DNA of 12,746 bases from an uncultured Oscillospiraceae bacterium (lineage in GTDB: Bacteria; Bacillota; Clostridia; Oscillospirales; Oscillospiraceae). A model generated the notes under the pieces. The model did not search any database, was not told the origin of the DNA, and saw only the letters and a program-made list of their open reading frames with translations. Location: positions 1 through 12,746 of the forward strand of contig CAKTKX010000020.1 of NCBI GenBank assembly GCA_934572365.1, in the 5' to 3' direction. Below are positions 6,726-12,746 of the stretch, piece by piece (the first letter of the stretch is position 1; each line of letters starts with the position of its first letter). The position numbers and the translations under genes were made by a program.

Positions 6726-7575
6726 CTATTCCAAGAAAATCCTGAAAGTTCCCACCGTGACCTTCGTCCGTGAGCAGGATCAGGGCAAGCAGCCCGTTCT
6801 GGACGTGCGGAACCTGGGCATCGACTTCGGCGGCCTGACGGCTGTGGACAGCTTCAACATCACCATCGGCCCCACCGAGATCTCCGGCCTGATCGGCCCC
6901 AACGGCGCGGGCAAGACCACCATTTTCAATCTGCTCACCGGCGTCTATCAGCCCACCCGCGGCTCCGTGCTGGTCAACGGCATCGACATCAAGGGAATGC
7001 CGGTATACAAGGTCAATAAGCTGGGTATCGCCCGAACCTTCCAGAATATCCGTTTGTTTACGGATATGACCGTTCTGGACAACGTCAAGGTCGGCCTGCA
7101 CAATTCCATGAAGTGTTCCTTTTTCTCAAGCGTTTTGCATCTGCCCGGCTACTTCAAGGCCGAGAAGCGCGCCAATGAGAAGGCCATGGAGCTGCTGGAT
7201 TTCATGGGGCTTGCGGAACATGCCAACGAGAAGGCGGGAAGCCTGCCCTATGGCGTTCAGCGCCGGCTGGAGATCGTCCGGGCGCTGGCGACCAATCCTT
7301 CCGTGATTCTGCTGGATGAACCTGCTGCCGGTATGAACCCCAGCGAGACTGCCGAGCTGATGCATCAGATACGGCGGATCCGGGATACCTTCCACGTTGC
7401 TATTTTCCTGATCGAGCATGACATGAACCTGGTTATGAACGTGTGCGAGGCCATCGCCGTGGTGAATTACGGCCGGATCATTGCCAAGGGAACCCCTGAG
7501 GAGATTCAGGCGAATCCCGCGGTCATCGAGGCCTACCTTGGCAAAGAGGAGGGGAAAGCAGATGCTGAAAATTGA
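6718..7575 (+). CDS. livG: Branched-chain amino acid ABC transporter, ATP-binding protein LivG
   Basis: This is a cytoplasmic ATPase subunit that powers the LivHM channel together with LivF. The 285-residue protein contains a Walker A GPNGAGKT (60-67), Q-loop TFQN (107-110), ABC signature LPYGVQRR (176-183), Walker B VILLDEP (196-202) and switch His234 in IEHDM. The signature carries PYG where most ABC ATPases have SGG; LSYGxQRR-like forms are normal for LivG. A 25-residue N-terminal extension precedes the nucleotide-binding domain. The start is set by AAGGAGG at about 6702-6708, inside the end of livM. Its 3' end overlaps livF by 14 nt. Confidence 0.95.
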   Translation: MNDYSKKILKVPTVTFVREQDQGKQPVLDVRNLGIDFGGLTAVDSFNITIGPTEISGLIGPNGAGKTTIFNLLTGVYQPTRGSVLVNGIDIKGMPVYKVNKLGIARTFQNIRLFTDMTVLDNVKVGLHNSMKCSFFSSVLHLPGYFKAEKRANEKAMELLDFMGLAEHANEKAGSLPYGVQRRLEIVRALATNPSVILLDEPAAGMNPSETAELMHQIRRIRDTFHVAIFLIEHDMNLVMNVCEAIAVVNYGRIIAKGTPEEIQANPAVIEAYLGKEEGKADAEN

Positions 7576-8260
7576 AGACATGCACGTGTATTACGGCGCG
7601 ATCCACGCGGTGAAGGGCGTGTCCTTTGAGGTGGGCGAGGGCGAGATCGTGGCGCTGATCGGCGCAAACGGCGCAGGCAAGTCCACCATTCTGAAGACGG
7701 TTTCCGGCCTGATGCACCCCCGCAGCGGCTCCATCCGCTTCTTTGACCAGGATATCACCCATGTGGAGGCCTATAAGCTTCTGCGCACCGGCCTGGCCCA
7801 CGTCCCGGAAGGACGGCGGATTTTCCAGCAGATGACGGTTCAGGAGAACCTGGAAATGGGCGCTTACATCAAAAAGGACGTGTCCCAGGAAGACCTCGAG
7901 ACGGTGTTCAACTACTTCCCCCGCCTGAAGGAGCGGCGCAAGCAGATTGCGGGAACCCTTTCCGGCGGCGAGCAGCAGATGCTGGCCATGTCCCGCGCCC
8001 TGATGAGCCACCCCAAGCTCATGATGCTGGACGAGCCGTCCATGGGTCTGGCTCCTATTCTGGTCGATCAGATCTTTGACATCATCAAGGAGCTGCACAA
8101 GGCCGGCACCACGATCCTTCTCGTGGAGCAGAACGCCCGGAAGGCGCTGCAAATCGCCGACCGTGCCTACGTTCTGGAAACCGGAAGCATTACCCTAAGC
8201 GGCACCGGCGCGGAGCTTGCCAGCTCCGACGCGGTGAAGAAGGCTTACCTCGGCGGTTAA
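7562..8260 (+). CDS. livF: Branched-chain amino acid ABC transporter, ATP-binding protein LivF
   Basis: This is the second ATPase of the importer and the last gene of the operon. The 232-residue protein is of standard LivF length. It has Walker A GANGAGKST (34-42), Q-loop IFQQ (87-90), signature LSGGEQQM (133-140), and Walker B LMMLDEPS (153-160). It has VEQN (188-191) where other ABC ATPases carry the switch His; Gln at this place is characteristic of LivF. GAGGAGGGG upstream at about 7546-7554 supports the start at 7562, and 14 nt overlap livG. A terminator follows 8 nt after the stop codon. Confidence 0.95.
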   Translation: MLKIEDMHVYYGAIHAVKGVSFEVGEGEIVALIGANGAGKSTILKTVSGLMHPRSGSIRFFDQDITHVEAYKLLRTGLAHVPEGRRIFQQMTVQENLEMGAYIKKDVSQEDLETVFNYFPRLKERRKQIAGTLSGGEQQMLAMSRALMSHPKLMMLDEPSMGLAPILVDQIFDIIKELHKAGTTILLVEQNARKALQIADRAYVLETGSITLSGTGAELASSDAVKKAYLGG

Positions 8261-8267
8261 AAATTGG

Positions 8268-8302
8268 ACACCCCCTGCATAGGATAAGCAGGGGGTGTTT
8301 TT
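8268..8302 (+). terminator. Rho-independent terminator of the liv operon
   Basis: A perfect 11-bp stem (8268-8278 with 8288-8298), a 9-nt loop and five T residues (8298-8302) lie directly after livF. The 3' arm also contains the probable ribosome binding site of the next small gene, and the T-run abuts its ATG. Confidence 0.9.
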
Positions 8303-8452
8303 ATGTGCCGGAAAAACCACCTGCATGGGTGCTGCTGCCTGTTCTTCGGACTGGGGCTGATTCTGGGGCATTGCGTTTCCAGTTGGTTTGTCTGCTGCTG
8401 CGGCGGGATCGCGCTTCTGGCGTTGGGATTTTGCATTATGCGAAGAAGATGA
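8303..8452 (+). CDS. Small Cys-rich membrane protein of unknown function (49 residues)
   Basis: I do not recognise a named family, though short Cys-rich, Gly/Leu-rich proteins of this look occur in Oscillospiraceae (from memory). Nine of 49 residues are Cys (2, 10-12, 24, 31-33, 44), including two CCC triplets. Two hydrophobic segments (about 11-23 and 29-45) are joined by a short polar turn, and the protein ends in three Arg, suggesting a membrane hairpin with a positive cytoplasmic tail. The start has a GGGGGTG sequence (8291-8297), close to the GGAGGTG ideal, 5 nt upstream; an in-frame stop at 8285-8287 leaves no earlier start. The site lies within the 3' arm of the liv terminator, so expression would need read-through or a promoter inside livF. 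No function can be assigned. Confidence 0.65.
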   Translation: MCRKNHLHGCCCLFFGLGLILGHCVSSWFVCCCGGIALLALGFCIMRRR

Positions 8453-8461
8453 CATCCGTTT

Positions 8462-8492
8462 GTCATAAACTTGTCCGGCGTTGAATAGACTG
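8462..8492 (+). promoter_or_regulatory. Candidate SigE-type (mother-cell) promoter of the SipL-like gene
   Basis: GTCATAAAC (8462-8470) and GAATAGACTG (8483-8492) are spaced like -35 and -10 elements of sporulation SigE promoters (ATA-containing -35, ATAnnnT-type -10). No good SigA pair is present. It lies about 35 bp before the Shine-Dalgarno of a spore-coat morphogenesis gene, whose homologues are made in the mother cell under SigE. Confidence 0.5.
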
Positions 8493-8524
8493 TATCGACA
8501 ACGTGGGATAAGGAGTGATCCAAC

Positions 8525-10024
8525 TTGGAATTTGAGTTTCAGAAATCCGCCTGCCCCTGCCTGGAAACGGTGCTGCGGGAGGTTCAGAATGTGGAGCAGA
8601 CCCAGGAGATCAAGCTGCCCGACGGGATGCCGGACATCGGCAGAGTCCTTGCCGCCTGGGGGCAGACTATCCTTAGGGGGAAGGAATGGCGCAGTGACAG
8701 CGTCTCCTTTTCCGGCGGGATGATGGTCTGGATTCTGTACGCGCCGGAGGACGGCAGCGAGGAGCGGTGCATCGACGGCTGGATTCCCTTCCAGATGAAG
8801 TGGGATCTGCCCGAACGGACGGAGGAGGGAAGCATCCGCATCCAGTGCCTCACCCGGTTCGTGGACGCCCGGTCGGTGTCCGCCCGGAAGCTGATGGTGC
8901 GTGTGGGGGCGGCAGCAATGGTGGAGGCATATGTGCCGAAGACCGAGGAAATCGCCGCCCCGGCGGAGCCGATCGAGGGCGTGGAGCTGCTGACAAGCAG
9001 CTACCCGGTCAGAATGCCAAAAGAAGCCGGGGAAAAGGCCTTCGCGCTGGACGAAGAACTGACGCTTCCCGAGTCCAGCCCCCTGCCTGAGAAGCTGGTC
9101 TATTACTGCCTGCACCCCAAAGTGACGGAGAAGAAGGTACTGTCTAACAAGGTGGTGTTCCGGGGAAACGGAAATCTCCACGTGCTTTACCGCTCCGAGG
9201 AGGGACAGCTCCACGGATGGGATTTTGAGCTGCCTTTTTCCCAGCTGGCAGACCTGGCGGGGGAACACAGCGGCGACGCCCAGGCGGACATTCTGCTAAG
9301 TCCCACCAGTCTGGAGCTGGAAGTGGACGACGAGGGACATATGCGCCTGAAATGCGGCATTGTGGGGCAGTATCTGATTTCCGACCGGGAGATGCTGACC
9401 CTGGCGGAGGACGCCTACAGTCCGGGACGGGAGCTGTCCGTGCAGACGGAGCAGTTAGAGGTTCCCGCCATTCTGGAAAACCGTCGGGAGAACGTCTACG
9501 GCGAGCAGAGCATCCCTGCGGAGGCCAACCTGACGGCGGACGTCAGCTTCCTTGTGGACTTCCCCCGGCAGCGCAGAACCCAGAAGGGCGTGGAAATGGG
9601 GATCCCCGGCTCGTTTCTGGTGCTGTATTACGGCGAGGACGGCATCCTCCATTCCGCGACCGCCCGCTGGGAGGGGCAGTGTGTACTGAACGCGGATGAA
9701 AACACCGTGATCACGGCAATCCCTATGCCGCCGGAGCAGATGCAGGCCAGCCTCGGAAACGGCAGCGTGACCGTGAAGGGGGAAGTCCCTCTGGAAATGA
9801 CGTCGGAAAGCAGCCGGGGATTTTCCATGATCACCGGCGTGGAGCTGGGGGAGGAAAAGGCGCCGGACGCAAACCGGCCGTCCCTAATCCTGCGCAGAGC
9901 GGGAAACGGACGGCTGTGGGACATCGCCAAGGAAAGCGGCTCCACTGTGGACGCCATCCGCAAGGCGAACGGCCTTCAGGAGGAACCGGCGGCAGGGCAA
10001 ATGCTGCTGATCCCGGTATCATAA
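8525..10024 (+). CDS. SipL-like spore coat morphogenesis protein (SPOCS/DUF3794 repeats plus LysM)
   Basis: Proteins of this type bind the SpoIVA ATPase and anchor the coat to the forespore surface in Clostridia; in the spore they act on the mother-cell side. The 499-residue product begins at a TTG codon that is well supported by AAGGAGTGAT at 8511-8520. SPOCS/DUF3794-like beta-rich repeats are visible at about 28-135 (IKLPDGMPDIGRVL) and 200-300 (KVTEKKVLSNKVVFRGN), with a probable third at about 335-430. A LysM module closes the protein (about 453-498), with LWDIAKESGSTVDAIRKANG and QMLLIPV. The order SPOCS then C-terminal LysM and the length of about 500 match SipL of Clostridioides difficile. 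It is monocistronic, with a candidate SigE promoter and its own terminator. Orthology to sipL is likely but not proven here. Confidence 0.85.
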   Translation: MEFEFQKSACPCLETVLREVQNVEQTQEIKLPDGMPDIGRVLAAWGQTILRGKEWRSDSVSFSGGMMVWILYAPEDGSEERCIDGWIPFQMKWDLPERTEEGSIRIQCLTRFVDARSVSARKLMVRVGAAAMVEAYVPKTEEIAAPAEPIEGVELLTSSYPVRMPKEAGEKAFALDEELTLPESSPLPEKLVYYCLHPKVTEKKVLSNKVVFRGNGNLHVLYRSEEGQLHGWDFELPFSQLADLAGEHSGDAQADILLSPTSLELEVDDEGHMRLKCGIVGQYLISDREMLTLAEDAYSPGRELSVQTEQLEVPAILENRRENVYGEQSIPAEANLTADVSFLVDFPRQRRTQKGVEMGIPGSFLVLYYGEDGILHSATARWEGQCVLNADENTVITAIPMPPEQMQASLGNGSVTVKGEVPLEMTSESSRGFSMITGVELGEEKAPDANRPSLILRRAGNGRLWDIAKESGSTVDAIRKANGLQEEPAAGQMLLIPVS

Positions 10025-10030
10025 GCAAGG

Positions 10031-10062
10031 AAATGCGCCCCGGCAAATGCCGGGGCGCATTT
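10031..10062 (+). terminator. Rho-independent terminator after the SipL-like gene
   Basis: A perfect 14-bp stem (10031-10044 with 10049-10062) has a 4-nt AAAT loop, 6 nt after the stop codon. The T-run is only ATTTC, but the stem is very GC-rich and begins with AAA, so it could work in both directions. Confidence 0.8.
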
Positions 10063-10098
10063 CATGCGCAAAAAGAGAAAATATGGAAGAAAATTTAC

Positions 10099-10127
10099 TT
10101 GTAGCAGTTGACAGGAAGTGATATAAT
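10099..10127 (+). promoter_or_regulatory. SigA-type promoter of the metal-GTPase operon
   Basis: TTGTAG (10099-10104), a 17-bp spacer and a perfect TATAAT (10122-10127) with an extended -10 TG (10119-10120). The expected start is near 10134. I saw no clear Zur-type palindrome around it, although related genes are often Zur-regulated. Confidence 0.7.
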
Positions 10128-10162
10128 AAACGTTAGAGAATTTTATACAGAAGGTGTTTTTT

Positions 10163-11362
10163 ATGACAAAAATTGATATTTTCTCTGGTTTCCTCGGCGC
10201 GGGCAAGACGACCCTGATCAAAAAGATGATCGCCGAAAGCTACAAGGGGCAGAAGCTGGTGCTGATCGAGAACGAGTTCGGCGAGATCGGCATTGACGGC
10301 GGCTTTTTGCAGGATTCCGGCATCAACATCACCGAGATGAACTCCGGCTGCATCTGCTGCTCCCTGGTGGGCGATTTCGGCAAGGCACTGAAGAAGGTCA
10401 TCGCCGAGTACCATCCCGACCGCATTCTCATCGAGCCCTCCGGCGTGGGCAAGCTGTCCGACGTCATCGCCGCCGTGAGCAAGGTGACGAATGACGAGGT
10501 CACGCTGGGCTATACCGTCGCCGTGGCCGACGCGGGCAAGGTCAAGGTGTATATGAAGAACTTCGGCGAGTTCTACAACAACCAGATCGAGACCGCCTCC
10601 ACCATTATCCTGTCCCGTACCGATTCCATCCCCCAGAGCAAGCTGGACACCGCCGTTGCCATGCTGCGGGAGCATAATTCCGTCGCCACCATCGTCACCA
10701 CCCCCTGGGGCGAGCTGACGGGCGAGCAGCTGATCGAGGCGCTGGAAGGCAAGGCATCCGTCGCGGCGGAGCTGGCAAAGATGGAGATAGAGCGTCTGGC
10801 GGAAGAGGACGAGGAAGAAGACCATCACTGCTGCCATCACCATCACGACGATGATGACGAGGACGAGGAGGAACACGACCATCATCACCACCATCATGAC
10901 GATGACGACGAAGACGAGCATGACCATCACTGCTGCCATCATCACCATGATGACGACGATGAGGAGGAACACGAGCATCATCACCATCATGACAATGATG
11001 ACGAAGATGAGCATGACCACCACTGCTGCCACCATCATCACGACGATGAGGACGAGCATGAGCATCACCACCATCATCATCACCACGCCGACGAGGTGTT
11101 CACCTCCTGGGGCGTAGAGACAGCCAAGAAGTTCGACAAGGCGGCCATCGAGGCGGCGCTGCATGAGCTGGATTCCGGCAAGTACGGCACCATCCTCAGA
11201 GCGAAGGGCATCCTGCCCGCCGTGGACGGCACCTGGATTCATTTCGACTATGTGCCTGAGGAATGCAGCGTCCGCACCGGCAGCGCCGACATCACCGGCA
11301 AGCTCTGCGTCATCGGCTCCAAGCTGGATGAAGCGGGCGTAGCCGCACTGTTCGGGGTGTAA
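10163..11362 (+). CDS. CobW/COG0523-family metallochaperone GTPase with a His/Asp/Glu-rich insert
   Basis: This is a GTP-dependent metal chaperone, most likely for zinc, working in the cytoplasm. The 399-residue protein has Walker A GFLGAGKT (9-16), the family metal motif GCICC (62-66), Walker B-like LIEPSG (89-94), an SRTD (151-154) in place of the NKxD base-recognition motif, and a CobW_C domain at about 311-399. Between the domains lies an acidic His-rich insert (215-310) with 42 His between residues 221 and 308 and three HHCCHHHH blocks, far longer than the usual few-His loop of this family. The start at 10163 is chosen because AGAAGGTG lies just upstream; a GTG at 10154 falls within that site. 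The second GTPase gene starts 3 nt after its stop. ZigA/YciC-type zinc chaperones, NHase activators and cobalamin CobW share this family, so the metal is inferred. Confidence 0.9.
   Translation: MTKIDIFSGFLGAGKTTLIKKMIAESYKGQKLVLIENEFGEIGIDGGFLQDSGINITEMNSGCICCSLVGDFGKALKKVIAEYHPDRILIEPSGVGKLSDVIAAVSKVTNDEVTLGYTVAVADAGKVKVYMKNFGEFYNNQIETASTIILSRTDSIPQSKLDTAVAMLREHNSVATIVTTPWGELTGEQLIEALEGKASVAAELAKMEIERLAEEDEEEDHHCCHHHHDDDDEDEEEHDHHHHHHDDDDEDEHDHHCCHHHHDDDDEEEHEHHHHHDNDDEDEHDHHCCHHHHDDEDEHEHHHHHHHHADEVFTSWGVETAKKFDKAAIEAALHELDSGKYGTILRAKGILPAVDGTWIHFDYVPEECSVRTGSADITGKLCVIGSKLDEAGVAALFGV
10823..11086 (+). repeat. Imperfect in-gene repeats encoding His/Cys/acidic metal-binding modules
   Basis: Three copies of a GACCAYCACTGCTGCCA unit begin at 10820, 10922 and 11015, spaced 102 and 93 nt, that is 34 and 31 codons. 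Each encodes HHCCHHHH, followed by runs of Asp/Glu and a second run of five to eight His. Spacing in whole codons points to in-frame tandem duplication. Confidence 0.85.
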
Positions 11363-11365
11363 AGC

Positions 11366-12310
11366 ATGGTGCAGATTCCCGTATATGCCTTTACCGGGTT
11401 CCTGGATTCCGGTAAGACCAAGTTCATTCAGGAGACCCTGGAGGACGAGCGCTTCAACGCCGGCGAGCGGACGCTGCTGCTGGTGTTTGAGGAAGGGGAG
11501 GAGGAGTATGATTTCTCCACCTACCCCCACAAGAACGTGTACCTGGAAACTCTGGATCAGCAGACCGTTACCACCAAGGAGCTTCAGGCGCTGGCGAAAC
11601 AGTACAAGGCGCAGCGCGTGGTCGCCGAGCTGAACGGTATGCAGCAGGTGGGCGATCTGTATATGCGTTTCCCGGAGAACTGGGCGGTTGCCCAGGAGGT
11701 CATGTTTGCCGACGCCACCACCATCATGGCCTATAACGCCAATATGCGCAATCTGGTGATGGACAAGCTGGTGGGCGCCCAGATGGTGGTGTTCAACCGG
11801 CTGGAAAAGGGCGCGGACGTCATGCCCCTGCACAAGCTGGCTCGGGCGGCCAACCGCCGTATCGACATTCTGTACGATTACACCGACGGTTCCACCTCCT
11901 ACGACGATATTGAGGATCCGCTGCCCTTTGACATCAACGCCCCTGTCATTCAGGTGAAGGACGAGGACTATGCCCTGTTTTACCGGGACGTATCCGAGGA
12001 ACCGAAGAAGTACGACGGCAAGACCGTCAGCTTCAAGGGGCAGGTGGCCATGCTCCGCCGGGACAAGAACGGGATGTTTGCCCCCGGCCGGTTTGTGATG
12101 ACCTGCTGCGTGGAGGATATCCAGTTCTGCGGCATTCCCTGCCGGTACGATCAGGCGGGGACGCTGGAGCCTCGCTCCTGGGTCATGGTCACGGCGAAGA
12201 TCACGGCGGAGAAGCACCCCCTGTACAAAGGGGAGCTTGGCCCCGTACTGACGGCGCTGGAGGTCACGAAAAACGCCCAGCCCGCCGACCCGGATGTTGC
12301 GACATTCTGA
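11366..12310 (+). CDS. CobW-like GTPase fused to a YcgQ/TIGR03943-like C-terminal domain
   Basis: The N-terminal part resembles a CobW GTPase: P-loop GFLDSGKT (11-18), a Walker B-like strand VVAELNG (85-91), and VVFNRLEKG (141-149) where the base-recognition motif is expected. It lacks the CxCC metal motif that its upstream neighbour carries (62-66 there). From about residue 195 the sequence changes to a small beta-rich domain, with EEPKKYDGKTVSFKGQV (211-227) and GRFVMTCCVEDIQFCGIPC (241-259). This pattern is like the C-terminal domain of YcgQ/TIGR03943 proteins, which are genetically linked to zinc and CobW genes in Firmicutes. Four Cys (247, 248, 255, 259) could bind metal. It starts 3 nt after the first GTPase with a GGGGTG site at 11354-11359, so the two are one operon. 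The domain assignment is by motif memory; the exact function is unknown. Confidence 0.75.
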   Translation: MVQIPVYAFTGFLDSGKTKFIQETLEDERFNAGERTLLLVFEEGEEEYDFSTYPHKNVYLETLDQQTVTTKELQALAKQYKAQRVVAELNGMQQVGDLYMRFPENWAVAQEVMFADATTIMAYNANMRNLVMDKLVGAQMVVFNRLEKGADVMPLHKLARAANRRIDILYDYTDGSTSYDDIEDPLPFDINAPVIQVKDEDYALFYRDVSEEPKKYDGKTVSFKGQVAMLRRDKNGMFAPGRFVMTCCVEDIQFCGIPCRYDQAGTLEPRSWVMVTAKITAEKHPLYKGELGPVLTALEVTKNAQPADPDVATF

Positions 12311-12352
12311 TAGAAAAGTCCTCTCTTTTAATGGGTGGTCGTAAAACAGTTG

Positions 12353-12386
12353 ATGGAGCGTATCGGCACGGATACGCTCCATTTTT
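12353..12386 (+). terminator. Rho-independent terminator of the metal-GTPase operon
   Basis: A perfect 12-bp stem (12353-12364 with 12371-12382), a 6-nt loop and TTTTT at 12382-12386, 42 nt after the stop codon of the fusion gene. Confidence 0.9.
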
Positions 12387-12416
12387 CAATCCGGCATGCT
12401 CTGTAACAAGGTACAG

Positions 12417-12536
12417 CCCCTTGGCTCCCCCTCTGGGGGAGCTGTCACCGAAGGTGACTGAGAGGGTATTGCAGCCCTCTTACCCTCTCCGTCCTCGCTG
12501 CGCTCGTCCACCTCTCCCAGAGGGAGAGGCAAGGGG
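12417..12536. repeat. 120-bp palindromic intergenic repeat (REP/MITE-like)
   Basis: The ends are 28-nt imperfect inverted repeats (12417-12444 and 12509-12536, 24 of 28 matching), starting CCCCTTG and ending CAAGGGG. Each end can fold on itself, for example GCTCCCCC/GGGGGAGC at 12424-12442. Between them lie small stems GTCACC/GGTGAC (12444-12458) and AGAGGG/CCCTCT (12461-12480). It encodes no credible protein. Similar CCTTGGCTCCCCCT-type elements are common between genes of Oscillospiraceae (recalled, not searched). The rest of the 12311-12692 gap holds only the terminator and the next promoter. Confidence 0.7.
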
Positions 12537-12648
12537 GGAGTTCATTATCCCGCTGTGCCTGTTAACTGGCTAATGCGCCCCGCCCGTTCAGAGAGACTTT
12601 TCCTGAACAAAATTTCGCAAAAAAGTTGATGCAATTTTGCCGGGAATA

Positions 12649-12657
12649 TGATATAGT
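12649..12657 (+). promoter_or_regulatory. Extended -10 promoter candidate of the last gene
   Basis: TGA-TATAGT gives an extended -10 element 36 nt before the ATG. The -35 region is poor: TTGATG at 12626-12631 lies 20 bp away, too far for a standard spacer. An overlapping TATGAT (12647-12652) would give a 15-bp spacer instead. Confidence 0.5.
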
Positions 12658-12692
12658 GTAAGAAAGCAACTAACGCAGGAAAGGGCATCCAT

Positions 12693-12746
12693 ATGTATCA
12701 ACCACTCGCCGATCTTTTGCGGCCGCAGACACTGGACGAGGTCTAC
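12693..12746 (+). CDS. rarA: Probable replication-associated recombination protein A (RarA/MgsA AAA+ ATPase), 3' end outside window
   Basis: Only 18 codons are present. The residues LADLLRPQTLDEVY (5-18) match the conserved N-terminus of RarA, where LADRxRPxTLDEVVGQ precedes the AAA+ ATPase module. AGGAAAGGG (12678-12686) lies 6 nt before the ATG. RarA acts at stalled replication forks together with RecA and SSB. The start of clamp-loader-type ATPases such as RuvB can look similar (RPxTLDExxGQ), so this is a motif-level call. It is a separate transcription unit behind its own promoter. Confidence 0.7.
   Translation, partial: MYQPLADLLRPQTLDEVY

Noticed and set aside
10108..10127. TTGACA at 10108-10113 as the -35 box for TATAAT at 10122.
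   Set aside because: The spacer is only 8 bp; TTGTAG at 10099 gives 17 bp plus an extended -10.
10820..11050. CRISPR-like array because of regularly repeated GACCAYCACTGCTGCCA units.
   Set aside because: The repeats are in frame within a CobW gene, spaced in whole codons, and the intervening sequence is itself His/Asp codon repeat rather than unique spacers.
10133..12382. A 749-codon open frame on the minus strand opposite the two GTPase genes.
   Set aside because: Its composition (long Met/Val/Ile runs opposite the His/Asp repeats) is a shadow of the plus-strand genes, which have P-loops, CobW motifs, promoter and ribosome binding sites.
12331..12573. An 80-codon plus-strand frame after the fusion gene.
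   Set aside because: It runs through a terminator and the palindromic repeat, has no ribosome binding site and reads as translated repeat sequence.

Overview
The window reads as chromosomal DNA of a GC-rich, spore-forming, Gram-positive Clostridia member, most likely of the Oscillospiraceae/Ruminococcaceae type. The reasons are a lipoprotein-type solute-binding protein, strong AGGAGG-type ribosome binding sites, a SipL-like spore-coat morphogenesis gene, Rho-independent terminators after most units, and a 120-bp palindromic intergenic repeat of a style familiar from that family. The taxonomic call is inference. All supported genes lie on the plus strand. I saw no rRNA, tRNA, CRISPR array, phage genes or transposase.

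Layout: (1) 1-2986, a cell-wall pair: an FHA-domain SEDS glycosyltransferase (FtsW/RodA family, open at the window's left edge) followed 4 nt later by a compact class B penicillin-binding transpeptidase. (2) 2994-8302, a complete branched-chain amino acid ABC transport operon livJ-livH-livM-livG-livF with a near-consensus SigA promoter and a terminator at the end. Between promoter and livJ lies a 50-codon leader peptide. It has no Ile/Leu/Val in its first 24 residues and 12 in the next 22. Its stop codon sits inside a sequence that can form either an antiterminator or leave a strong terminator free. This is the architecture of ribosome-mediated transcription attenuation and is the most striking thing in the window. 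A second RNA-like structure, a chain of mutually exclusive perfect or near-perfect stems, fills the livJ-livH gap. (3) 8303-8452, a 49-residue Cys-rich membrane miniprotein whose Shine-Dalgarno sequence lies in the 3' arm of the liv terminator. (4) 8462-10062, a SipL-like SPOCS/LysM sporulation gene with its own candidate SigE-type promoter and terminator. (5) 10099-12386, a two-gene metal-homeostasis unit: a CobW-family metallochaperone GTPase with an 88-residue insert holding 42 His, then a CobW-like GTPase fused to a YcgQ/TIGR03943-like C-terminal domain. (6) 12417-12536, a palindromic repeat element, then a promoter and the first 18 codons of a probable rarA.

How the parts work together: the liv operon supplies a lipoprotein receptor, two permeases and two ATPases, which together make one importer for Leu/Ile/Val. 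The leader and attenuator would let the cell switch this importer on when charged Leu, Ile or Val tRNA is scarce. The FHA-SEDS/PBP pair supplies polymerase and crosslinker for one peptidoglycan machine. The two GTPases probably act in metal (likely zinc) allocation.
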